Shown here: positions 17,492-25,742 of the stretch, in pieces
How the letters are laid out: every line of letters begins with the position of its first letter
Position numbering within the stretch: position 1 is the stretch's first letter
Assembly: GCF_008727875.1 (NCBI RefSeq)
Contig: NZ_VTWS01000001.1
Coordinates: 496,001 to 560,000 of the forward strand
DNA length: 64,000 bases
Source of the DNA: Larkinella humicola
GTDB taxonomy: Bacteria > Bacteroidota > Bacteroidia > Cytophagales > Spirosomataceae
Direction of reading: 5' to 3'
Translations under genes and position numbers: made by a program
Notes under the pieces: generated by a model
The model's input: only the letters and a program-made list of their open reading frames with translations
What the model was told of the DNA's origin: nothing
Databases searched by the model: none

Positions 17492-19195
17492 TCAGAAGCT
17501 ATACGACAATCCTCCGAGAAAGTTAAGGCCTTGTTGCGGATAATACAAATACCGCTGATAATTAGAACCTATAATGTTATTTAACGAAACAAACGCTGAA
17601 ACCTGTTTTCCCAGGAAATAGTCAATTTTCAAGTTCAAATCCCAGATCGGTTTGAGGGTGACAATCTGATTGGTAACGAAATTTTTGCCCTTCATTCCCT
17701 GATAATGGTACAAATCGGTCGTGATAAATAATTTTTTATTCACGATAAACGAATTCGACCACGAGCCCGAAATCGTCGGCCGGTGCCAGGCCGCTTCCAT
17801 CCGGCTCAGGCTGTAGTCATAAAAATCAGCCCGCAGCGTCGACCGGAATAGTTCCTTGTAGGTATACCCCACCTGACCCGAAACCGTCAGGACATGGGAC
17901 CGGTCGCCGTCGTATACAACAAAGAACTGCGAGGTGTCGGGCCAGGTGTTGTTGAAACCGTAGAAATTCTTGTAGCGGGCATACGATACTTTTCCTTCAT
18001 AGGAAATACCGCTTCCCAGTTCACCCTTGCTTCCACCGTACAGATCCCAGGTTTTCTCCGTGTTTGCCAACACCGTCTGCGGAGCCAGCCAGCGGTTTTC
18101 GTTCAGGAAAGTCCGTAGGGTATTCCGGTTAATATCGCCGTCGACGCCCGCAAAAAAGTGAATATTCCCAGCCGGAACCACATCGAGGTCTAAAACCGGA
18201 AAAGCCCGCGTTCGGTTGATACTCTGGCGTTTATCCGATTCGTTAACAGCGTTAACCCCGAACGTAACCGTCAACAACGAATTAGAATATTTGAAGGTAG
18301 GCTTTACCCGGAACAAATTCCGGTTATCGACCGGCCCGTCGCTCCGTTGGGTGACGTAGGCATCGGCCGCAAAGAGGGCCACGAACTGGTCCGATATCCC
18401 CACCGAGCCTTTGAGATTGGTTCCCCAGTCGAGCTCGGTCGCTTCGTAATTATCGGCCAGGTTTACGATCCCGGTTTTCAGCGAGTAGTCGATGTTCCGA
18501 TCCGGGTCAACGTTTTCGATGCCAATCCTGAACTGCGTTGTGGTCAGTTTCTGCCGAATGGTTTGCCGGTCGATTTCCTGCGGGCGACGATACCCGTAGA
18601 AATAAAACGCTTCCCGGTCGTAGCCCAGGTTGGCCGAAATCTTGAAAGCATCCGTCTGGTAGTTCCCATTCAGCTTCAGGCGGTTTTCCGAGGTAGCCGA
18701 GTTTTTGCCGTCCACCGGACCAATGCCCGACGATAAATGCTTAAACGACCCATCGACGGCGATGTTTTCCATCACCTGACCGCTGCCAAACGCTTCACCG
18801 TAAAACGAGCTGTAGTTCCCCGCCCCCAGTTTCACGTAATTGTTGAAGAGTTCCTGCTGCTCCGATTGGGCCGCCGGAATGGGCAAGGCCGAGGGCGAGA
18901 GTTTCGGATCTCCCACCGACAGCGACCGGTCGTTGAATTCGTAGGTCAGTTTGCGCTGCTCGGTAGACGGTTTAATGGACGGTATTTTATTGAAAAGGCG
19001 GTTGGCCGCCGGCATTTCAATCTTGCGGTTTTTCTCAATGGTAATCTCCTGATCATCCACCTCGCCTTCCCGGGCGGGTGGCGTGGTGGGGCGCGGGGTC
19101 TGTTGCGCCAATGCATCGACCGAAGTGAGCAGCAAACTGCCCGTAACGATCAAAAGCAATCTAAGATGGTCGATGGATGATTTTGGTAAGAACAT
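17492..19195 (-). CDS. Outer-membrane beta-barrel protein, receptor-like without plug
   Basis: 567 residues. A signal peptide (about 1-30) is followed by a charged, proline-rich N-terminal segment and alternating beta-strands ending in Phe, the classic outer-membrane barrel C-terminus. It resembles the barrel of TonB-dependent receptors but no plug signature is present, so it is unlikely to be a normal gated receptor. It lies between the 1011-residue TPR gene and the SPOR gene and is co-directional with both. Its exact role is unknown; a structural or secretion role in the envelope cluster is inferred from context. Confidence 0.75.
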   Translation of the reverse strand: MFLPKSSIDHLRLLLIVTGSLLLTSVDALAQQTPRPTTPPAREGEVDDQEITIEKNRKIEMPAANRLFNKIPSIKPSTEQRKLTYEFNDRSLSVGDPKLSPSALPIPAAQSEQQELFNNYVKLGAGNYSSFYGEAFGSGQVMENIAVDGSFKHLSSGIGPVDGKNSATSENRLKLNGNYQTDAFKISANLGYDREAFYFYGYRRPQEIDRQTIRQKLTTTQFRIGIENVDPDRNIDYSLKTGIVNLADNYEATELDWGTNLKGSVGISDQFVALFAADAYVTQRSDGPVDNRNLFRVKPTFKYSNSLLTVTFGVNAVNESDKRQSINRTRAFPVLDLDVVPAGNIHFFAGVDGDINRNTLRTFLNENRWLAPQTVLANTEKTWDLYGGSKGELGSGISYEGKVSYARYKNFYGFNNTWPDTSQFFVVYDGDRSHVLTVSGQVGYTYKELFRSTLRADFYDYSLSRMEAAWHRPTISGSWSNSFIVNKKLFITTDLYHYQGMKGKNFVTNQIVTLKPIWDLNLKIDYFLGKQVSAFVSLNNIIGSNYQRYLYYPQQGLNFLGGLSYSF

Positions 19196-19274
19196 GCAGG
19201 TATGCTGTTTGAATCGCTGTGATTCGGATGTCTGTTAGTTGAATGAATGAAGCCGGTCCAGTTTCGTATACCGA

Positions 19275-22200
19275 TCAGTTTTTGCTATCGATGGCGGCTA
19301 ATTTTTGCTTGGCCTCCGCAACAATTTCCTGATTTTCAGCATTCTCGATAATGGAATTCAGCACGGCTTTGGCCTGGGCAATCTCGTTTTGCGCCACGTT
19401 GTTGTCGGCAACCAGAATGAACCCTTTGCCCTTCCAGTAGTCATATTGCGCAAAATCGGAGTTGAACCGCAACAGGGCGTCGATGGATTCCTTGTGCTTT
19501 TTGGTCCGGTACAGAATATCGGCGATCCAGTAATTGGCTTCGGCTCCCTGCTCGTCTTTGGCCAGCGCAATGGTTTTGTCGAACTCAGCAGTCGCCTGTT
19601 TGAAATCGCCTTTGGCGTAGGCCACTTTCCCGAGCATCAACTGCGCCCGGTTTTGGGCACCCGGCACCACATTCCCCATCGACAACACTTCGCGGGCCGA
19701 AACCAGCGTCGAGTCGTAATTGCCCGTTGCGTAATAGGTATCCATCAGGCCCAACACCGCCTGCGACTGTTCGTTCTTGCTTTTCGACTGCGCCAAAACC
19801 GTGCGATAATTCCGAATGGCACGCGGGTAATTCTTCTGCTGACGTTCGACATCAGCAGCACGGGCAGCCGCGCGGGTCACAAAATCCGATTTGTTGTCGC
19901 TGATGACCAGGTAATAATACCGCAGCGCATTTGGCAAATCCCCGGACCGGAAATACGAATCGGCCAGGTAATACCGGGCTTCATACACCAGCGGGCTTCC
20001 CGGATTATCGTCGATAAACGCCAGTAAAGTAGTCACCGCCTGGGTATATTTCTCGTTGAAATATAGGCTCTTAGCATTTTCATACTCAACCTTTTGTACA
20101 TCTGTACTGCCGGGATTACTTTTCTTGTAACTGGACAGGGTGCTGCTGAATTCATCCGCCCGACCGGCATCACTCAACGCGTTTTGCAAACCAAGCAATG
20201 CACCCGGTGCCGATGGGCTTCCACCAAATTGATCCAGAATCCGTTTGTAATCCTGAATCGCCGGTTCGTAGACCTGCAGGTTGGTGTTGGCTGTGGCCCG
20301 CTTCAACAAGGCCGCAGGAATCAGATAGCTTTTCGGTTTGTCGTTGATCAGTCGGCTGAACCCGCGAATGGACTGCTGGTAAGCGCCTTTCTCAAAGTCC
20401 ACATTCGCCATTTGAAACAACGCATCATCCGCATACCGCGAATTGGGGAATTGAGTCAGTACTTTTTCAAACTGCGCTTTGGCTTCCACATCCCGTTCCA
20501 TGAACGCCAGAATCAACCCCTTCTGGAAGGTGGCATAATCCCGGTCGATCCGACCCTGCGCAATGGCATTGTCGTAAAACCGCATCGCTTCATTGTAATT
20601 CTTGGTCGCAAAATAACTGTCCGCCACCCGAACCGTTGCATCTTCCAGCGCCTGTTTGTCGGAACTCCCGGATTTGGTAATGAAATCCCGGAAATAGGTA
20701 ATGGCCTGTGGATAGTTCTTTTTATTGTAGGATGCGTAACCGAGGGCGTACAAACTCTTGCCCTGCAAATCACCCGAGACATTCCCGGAACGCATGGCCT
20801 GTTGGTATAAGGGAATGGCTTCGTCGTATTTCCGCAAGGCCGAGAAGGTTTCTGCTTTCCAGAACAGGGCGTTGTTCCGAAGATCCGAATCAACCGGATA
20901 TTTCAGGGATTTGTCAAAATTGGCAATGGCCTGGTCATAACGTTCCGCGTTGAAATCCGTCACCGCCTGGTTATAGGTGATGCGTTGGTACGACGCGTTG
21001 ATCCGTGGAGTCCGCTTTTTCAGGCCTTCGATGTACGAAATGGCAGCCGCATTGTTATTAGACGAGAAATACGCTTCGCTAAGCAGTTCGTTCGATTCGT
21101 TTTCAAACTTGCTGTCGGGATACCGTTTCAGAAAATCCGTAAATTCTTTTACAGCATCGCCCCCATTGTTCAGATCAAGCTGGAGTTTGGCATGGTTGAA
21201 GGCCGATTCCTCCTGAATGGGCTTGTTGAAATTCAGCCGGGCCGACTGATCGAAGGCGTTCAGGGCAAAACTCGGATTGGCGGTTTGCAGGTAACTGATC
21301 CCCAATCGGTAGGCCGAATACTGGGCAATCGTATCTTTTCCCGCTGACACATTTTTCAAAGCGGCAATCGCCCCGGTATAATCACCGGTTTTGAACAACG
21401 CGTCGCCATACCGGAACTGAACCGCCGGGGGAACGCTTCGACCCTTGATGTTACTATATTGTTTGTAATACGGAATGGCTTTGGCAAAATCGCCTTTTTT
21501 GTAGAGAACCTCGGCGGTAAACAGCGCCACCTCGGCCAGCTGAGCCGCATTGCCCCGGTTCCGTTGCAGCAACGGCTGGGAATAGGCCAGCAAGTCGTCA
21601 TACCGACCGGCTTTGTACATCGACTGCACAATCCAGTTCGGAATTTCATTCTGATAGGTCGGGTTCTGCTCGATCCGCTTGAAATCGGCAATGGCTGCGG
21701 TATAATTGCCCTGCCGGAAATTGATGACACCGGCGTAATACGAGGCCGACGCTGCCTGTGCCAGACCGGGATCCTGTTTGATCTGGTTCAGCAAGGGCAA
21801 AGCCGCCCGCAAATCCTGCTTCGAATAATAGGCCATGGCCAGCAGATATTTGCTTTCGGCCTGTCCGTTTGCGTTCTGGCTTTGCTTGATGGCTTTTTCC
21901 AGAAACGTGATCGCCCGGTCGTAATCGCCTTTGTCAAAATAGTATTTTCCCAGATCGCCGTACAAAAGTCCGGCTTTTGGGTGTTCGCGGTGGGTTTTCA
22001 CAAACCGATCGACCTGAACCTCCGCTTCGGGAATGTCGAGATACAGGCCCGTCAGCGCAATGTAGTATTCCGCCGAAACCGCATTCTGATCACTGATGTT
22101 GGTAATCGGCTTTTTACGATCCAGGTATTGCAGGAATTCCTGGCGCGCAGCCGCGTAATTATTTTTTTCAAACCACTCCAGCCCGTTCCTGAACAGGACG

Positions 22201-22310
22201 TCGGGTTCGGTGTAACTGAGGGTTCGTTGGGCGGTTGCCGGAATCGCCAGCACCGAGCAGGTTAATAAAACCGATAAGTGCAATGCCTTTCCAAACTGGG
22301 TCGGACGCAT
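19275..22310 (-). CDS. Large periplasmic TPR protein
   Basis: 1011 residues with a signal peptide (1-27, cleavage after ATA) and well over twenty tetratricopeptide repeats, recognisable by recurrent Ala-x-x-Tyr and Gly-Asp/Asn-Tyr patterns such as YFDKGDYDRAITFLEKAI. It is all-helical with no catalytic motif. Distant similarity to the division-linked TPR protein YbgF/CpoB is plausible. It heads the leftward envelope cluster, 79 bp ahead of the barrel gene, and probably scaffolds a periplasmic complex with the barrel, SPOR and TonB products (inference). Confidence 0.88.
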   Translation of the reverse strand: MRPTQFGKALHLSVLLTCSVLAIPATAQRTLSYTEPDVLFRNGLEWFEKNNYAAARQEFLQYLDRKKPITNISDQNAVSAEYYIALTGLYLDIPEAEVQVDRFVKTHREHPKAGLLYGDLGKYYFDKGDYDRAITFLEKAIKQSQNANGQAESKYLLAMAYYSKQDLRAALPLLNQIKQDPGLAQAASASYYAGVINFRQGNYTAAIADFKRIEQNPTYQNEIPNWIVQSMYKAGRYDDLLAYSQPLLQRNRGNAAQLAEVALFTAEVLYKKGDFAKAIPYYKQYSNIKGRSVPPAVQFRYGDALFKTGDYTGAIAALKNVSAGKDTIAQYSAYRLGISYLQTANPSFALNAFDQSARLNFNKPIQEESAFNHAKLQLDLNNGGDAVKEFTDFLKRYPDSKFENESNELLSEAYFSSNNNAAAISYIEGLKKRTPRINASYQRITYNQAVTDFNAERYDQAIANFDKSLKYPVDSDLRNNALFWKAETFSALRKYDEAIPLYQQAMRSGNVSGDLQGKSLYALGYASYNKKNYPQAITYFRDFITKSGSSDKQALEDATVRVADSYFATKNYNEAMRFYDNAIAQGRIDRDYATFQKGLILAFMERDVEAKAQFEKVLTQFPNSRYADDALFQMANVDFEKGAYQQSIRGFSRLINDKPKSYLIPAALLKRATANTNLQVYEPAIQDYKRILDQFGGSPSAPGALLGLQNALSDAGRADEFSSTLSSYKKSNPGSTDVQKVEYENAKSLYFNEKYTQAVTTLLAFIDDNPGSPLVYEARYYLADSYFRSGDLPNALRYYYLVISDNKSDFVTRAAARAADVERQQKNYPRAIRNYRTVLAQSKSKNEQSQAVLGLMDTYYATGNYDSTLVSAREVLSMGNVVPGAQNRAQLMLGKVAYAKGDFKQATAEFDKTIALAKDEQGAEANYWIADILYRTKKHKESIDALLRFNSDFAQYDYWKGKGFILVADNNVAQNEIAQAKAVLNSIIENAENQEIVAEAKQKLAAIDSKN

Positions 22311-22328
22311 ACGTTGGAGTTAAACAGA

Positions 22329-22360
22329 TTTTCTTTATCGTAGTTACGTTATTACTTTTG
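22329..22360 (+). promoter_or_regulatory. Putative promoter of the M61 peptidase gene
   Basis: TTTT, 20 bp, TACTTTTG. The -7 box is consensus; the -33 element is weak. About 50 nt lie between the predicted transcript start and the ATG. Confidence 0.5.
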
Positions 22361-22415
22361 TAAGTCGTAAGAACGGGTTTCTACCATCTGAAAACGAAAG
22401 TACACGCATTTCCGT

Positions 22416-24302
22416 ATGAAAAAAAATCATTGGCTTTTCTTTTTACTCTGCCTGCCGGCTTTCGTCCACGCGGCTTTTCCGGCACCGGAAGCCACTTTGG
22501 CCCCTCCTTTCGCAACGACTCCTTCCATTCTCTATACCCTGTCGATGCACGAACCCCAAACCCATTATTTCGAAGTGGAAATGCGGGTGAGCGGAGCCTT
22601 CTCCGATTCTAAAACGGGTTCTAAGGAGTATATCGACGTTAAAATGCCGGTTTGGACACCGGGCTCGTACCTGATTCGGGAGTATGCTAAAAATGTGGAA
22701 GGGTTTCGGGCCTCGGCGGGCGACAAACCGGTGCGTTCCGAGAAAATCCGGAAAAACACCTGGCGGGTTTATTCCACGGCCAGCCCGCTGACGATTCGCT
22801 ACAAAGTCTACGCCTATGAACTTAGCGTACGGACCAGTTTTATCGACGAATCCCACGGGTATCTGAACGGTGCGAGCATTTTTCTGTACATTGATCACCT
22901 GCGAAACCAGCCCCACCAGCTCCGGATTCAGCCGTACAAAGATTGGAAAAAGATCAACACCGGTCTGGCGGCTGTCGCCGGACAACTCAACACCTACGAA
23001 GCCGCCGATTATGACGTGCTGGTCGACAGCCCCATTGAAATTGGAAACCAGTATACGTTTTCGTTCACGGCAGCCGGTGTTCCGCACACGGTGGCGGTAT
23101 ACGGCGAGAAACTGTATGACGAAACCCGGCTGGCCGACGACATGAAACGGGTTTGTGAGGAAGCCTTCAAGGTCATAGGTGAGCATCCCTGTAAAGACTA
23201 CACCTTTATCATCCACCAGACGCCCACCGGCGGGGGCGGTTTGGAGCACGCCAACTCCACAACCCTCCAAATTACCCGCAACGCGTTTCTGAACGGTCAG
23301 CTTTATCAGAATCTGCTGAGCCTGGTCGCCCACGAATACTTTCACCTCTGGAACGTCAAGCGCATTCGGCCCAAGGCCCTCGGCCCGTTTGACTACGAAA
23401 ACGAAAATTACACCCACCTACTCTGGGTCTCGGAGGGAATCACGACCTTTTACCAGTCCATGATTCTGAAACGGAGCGGTTTTCTGACGTCAGAAGCCTA
23501 CCTGCGTTCCGTGGGCAGTGAAATCTCCGGCATCGAGAATTTACCCGGAAACGAGGTGCAATCGGTGACCGAAGCCAGTCTCGATGCGTGGATCAAGCTG
23601 TATCGGCCCAATGAGAATTCGATGAACAGCACGATTTCGTATTACAGCAAAGGCAGTGCCCTCGGCGGTTTGCTGAATCTGGCGATTCTGTCGAACACCA
23701 ATGGCCAGAAAAACCTTGATGATGTGATGCGGCTCCTCTACACAACGTATTATAAAAAGCTGAAACGCGGGTTTACGGATGACGAATTCCAGCAGGCCGT
23801 GGAACAGGTTGCAGGCCGGAACCTGGATGATTTCTTTCAGAAATACGTGTTCGGAACCGACAAAATTGATTACAATGCGTTTCTGAATCCGGTCGGACTG
23901 AATCTGGTGGACGCCAGCGCCAGCAAACAGGACGCCTACCTGGGTGCGATGACGAAATACGCCGATGGCAAACTCACGGTTTCCGCCGTTCGGCGCAATT
24001 CCCCCGCCTGGATCAGCGGATTGAATGTCAACGACGAAATTCTGTCGATCGACAACCGGCGGGTGAATAACGATCTTGACAAAATACTGGACACCCATCA
24101 ACCCGACCAAACCATTCAGGTGCTCGTGAATCGGGGTGGTGAACTAAAAACCGTATCCGCCAAACTGACGGGAAATCCGCTGGCCGCTTTTCGAATCGAG
24201 CCGGTTGCGAATCCGACGGACGGGCAAAGGGCGTTGTATAAAAAATGGCTCTCGGTGACGAGCAGTCAGTCTAGTATTCGTGGCGCTGGAGGGTATCCAT
24301 AA
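22416..24302 (+). CDS. M61 family metallopeptidase (glycyl aminopeptidase type) with PDZ domain
   Basis: 628 residues, exported (signal peptide about 1-19). A beta-rich N-terminal domain is followed by the gluzincin core: His306-Glu-Tyr-Phe-His310 supplies two zinc ligands and the catalytic Glu307, and Glu340 in VSEGITTFY is the third ligand. The GGGGLEHANS motif upstream is typical of M61. A PDZ domain near 505-585 (SGLNVNDEILSIDN) binds C-terminal peptides. The family removes N-terminal Gly or Ala residues from peptides in the periplasm. Its 3' end overlaps the convergent small gene by 32 bp. Confidence 0.93.
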   Translation: MKKNHWLFFLLCLPAFVHAAFPAPEATLAPPFATTPSILYTLSMHEPQTHYFEVEMRVSGAFSDSKTGSKEYIDVKMPVWTPGSYLIREYAKNVEGFRASAGDKPVRSEKIRKNTWRVYSTASPLTIRYKVYAYELSVRTSFIDESHGYLNGASIFLYIDHLRNQPHQLRIQPYKDWKKINTGLAAVAGQLNTYEAADYDVLVDSPIEIGNQYTFSFTAAGVPHTVAVYGEKLYDETRLADDMKRVCEEAFKVIGEHPCKDYTFIIHQTPTGGGGLEHANSTTLQITRNAFLNGQLYQNLLSLVAHEYFHLWNVKRIRPKALGPFDYENENYTHLLWVSEGITTFYQSMILKRSGFLTSEAYLRSVGSEISGIENLPGNEVQSVTEASLDAWIKLYRPNENSMNSTISYYSKGSALGGLLNLAILSNTNGQKNLDDVMRLLYTTYYKKLKRGFTDDEFQQAVEQVAGRNLDDFFQKYVFGTDKIDYNAFLNPVGLNLVDASASKQDAYLGAMTKYADGKLTVSAVRRNSPAWISGLNVNDEILSIDNRRVNNDLDKILDTHQPDQTIQVLVNRGGELKTVSAKLTGNPLAAFRIEPVANPTDGQRALYKKWLSVTSSQSSIRGAGGYP

Positions 24303-24516
24303 AATCCGCGTGCATCTGCCCGAATCGTTCGTTCACCCGTTGCATGAACGGTTCGTCCAGTAACCGGATCACTTCTTCATCGGAACTGACGTCCATTTCG
24401 CTGATCTTGTAGGTTTGCTCATACAGCCCGGCTTCGATTTTGATCAGGTATTTATTGTTCCAGAAATAGAGACCGATTCGGAAGGCCGGATGTGAAATTT
24501 CTTTTATATACCGCAT
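24271..24516 (-). CDS. Small hypothetical protein
   Basis: 81 residues, soluble and acidic at the C-terminus, opening MRYIKEISHPAFRIGLYFWNN. No family name can be given, but the mixed beta-alpha pattern and balanced composition look like a real protein of a kind seen in Cytophagales. Its last ten codons overlap the M61 gene antisense, so the two transcripts must interfere at their ends. Confidence 0.65.
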   Translation of the reverse strand: MRYIKEISHPAFRIGLYFWNNKYLIKIEAGLYEQTYKISEMDVSSDEEVIRLLDEPFMQRVNERFGQMHADFMDTLQRHEY

Positions 24517-24552
24517 TTTGTTACCATTTAACAGTGTTAGGTTACTTATTTA

Positions 24553-25638
24553 ATGCCAAATTACCAAATCATGGCTCCCAGCACTTCCCATACACCCTTT
24601 CGTAAGTCAACATTCGTTATTCAATATTCGTTATTTATTATTCATTGTTGTTTATTATTCGCCTGTTCAAACTCGGACAAGGACGAATCCGCGCTTTTTT
24701 TTCAACGGGGAAACGTTTCATTTAAAACCGGCGAATACCGGCAGGCCATCCGGTTTTATAACGAAGCGATCGAAAAAAATCCTGATTTTGCCGATGCCTA
24801 CAACAATCGCGGCTTGGCAAAGTACCGACTCGGCGATTTTCAGGCCGCTCTGGCCGACTATGACCGTGCGGTTGTCAAAGACGCCGAATTCTGGCAGGCC
24901 TATTTCAACCGCGCCGAAGTTCGGTCGGATCTGAATGATCTCAAAGGAAGTAGCGACGATTTGACCAAAATTCAGCCCGTTTACCGGGATTCGACCTATT
25001 TCTACGTTCGGCTGGGGAATCTGCAGGCTAAACAAAACCGTCTTTCGGCGGCTCAGGCAGCCTACGAAAAAGCCCTTGCGCTGGACCCCAAAAACGCCGA
25101 AGCCCTGACCAACCGGGGCGTGTTGTATTTCAACCAGAAACAATACGACCTCGCCAAAACCGACTTTCAGCAGGCAACTCAGGTCGATCCGAAACAACAT
25201 TTTGCGTTCAACAACCTGGGGCAGATTTTAAGCCGGGAAAAGAAATACACCGAAGCCCTGCAACTGACCGACAAGGCGTTAGCGCTGCAACCCACCCAGC
25301 CGTATTACCTCAACAACAAAGGCTATTTGCTGCTACAAACCAATCGTCCGGATGATGCGCTGAAACTCATTCAGCAATCCATCAAACTCGATGACCAGAA
25401 CGGCTGGGCGCACCGCAATCTGGGTTTGTATTACCTAACCAAAAATCAGCCTGCTCCGGCCATCGCAGCTTTGAAAGAAGCCGAGCGGCTCAATGCCTCG
25501 GTCGAAAATGTGTATGCCTATCTGGGTCAGGCCTACCAGCAGGCGGGTAATGTAACACAGGCTTGTCAAACCTGGAACATTGGCGTCAAGGCGGGCGATG
25601 AACTGGCGAAAGAGCAAAGCGCCCGGTTTTGCCGTTAG
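24553..25638 (+). CDS. TPR lipoprotein
   Basis: 361 residues from the first ATG; a second in-frame ATG six codons on is equally possible. A lipoprotein signal ends at Cys38 (LLFAC), followed by SNSDKDES, an acidic stretch. About eight TPR units follow with repeated FNRGLAKYRLGDF-like motifs. Probable role: outer-membrane-anchored scaffold. The DNA for residues 20-33 is one copy of a repeat word that also occurs in an intergenic element near 43.7 kb, so the signal peptide seems to have been built from repeat DNA. A terminator follows the gene. Confidence 0.85.
   Translation: MPNYQIMAPSTSHTPFRKSTFVIQYSLFIIHCCLLFACSNSDKDESALFFQRGNVSFKTGEYRQAIRFYNEAIEKNPDFADAYNNRGLAKYRLGDFQAALADYDRAVVKDAEFWQAYFNRAEVRSDLNDLKGSSDDLTKIQPVYRDSTYFYVRLGNLQAKQNRLSAAQAAYEKALALDPKNAEALTNRGVLYFNQKQYDLAKTDFQQATQVDPKQHFAFNNLGQILSREKKYTEALQLTDKALALQPTQPYYLNNKGYLLLQTNRPDDALKLIQQSIKLDDQNGWAHRNLGLYYLTKNQPAPAIAALKEAERLNASVENVYAYLGQAYQQAGNVTQACQTWNIGVKAGDELAKEQSARFCR
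24612..24647. repeat. Dispersed repeat copy inside a coding region
   Basis: Contains the 18-base word TTCGTTATTCAATATTCG, identical to the reverse complement of part of the intergenic element at 43691-43725, with about 13 of the next 16 bases also matching. Confidence 0.6.
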
Positions 25639-25653
25639 TTTATTTCAAACCAG

Positions 25654-25679
25654 AAAACGGGGATTCTAACCGTTTTTTT
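25654..25679 (+). terminator. Terminator of the TPR lipoprotein gene
   Basis: AAAACGG and CCGTTTT enclose a short loop and are followed by further T residues, 16 bp after the stop. Confidence 0.65.
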
Positions 25680-25684
25680 AACAG

Positions 25685-25705
25685 CCCACGGTTTCCAACC
25701 GTGGG
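25685..25705. repeat. Short perfect inverted repeat
   Basis: CCCACGGTT, loop TCC, AACCGTGGG, in the convergent gap before menD. It is flanked by the TPR lipoprotein terminator on one side and a small hairpin over the menD stop (25735-25752) on the other. Confidence 0.55.
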
Positions 25706-25742
25706 TTTAGAGAAAATCGGAATATAGAGTTAGGAAACCGTT

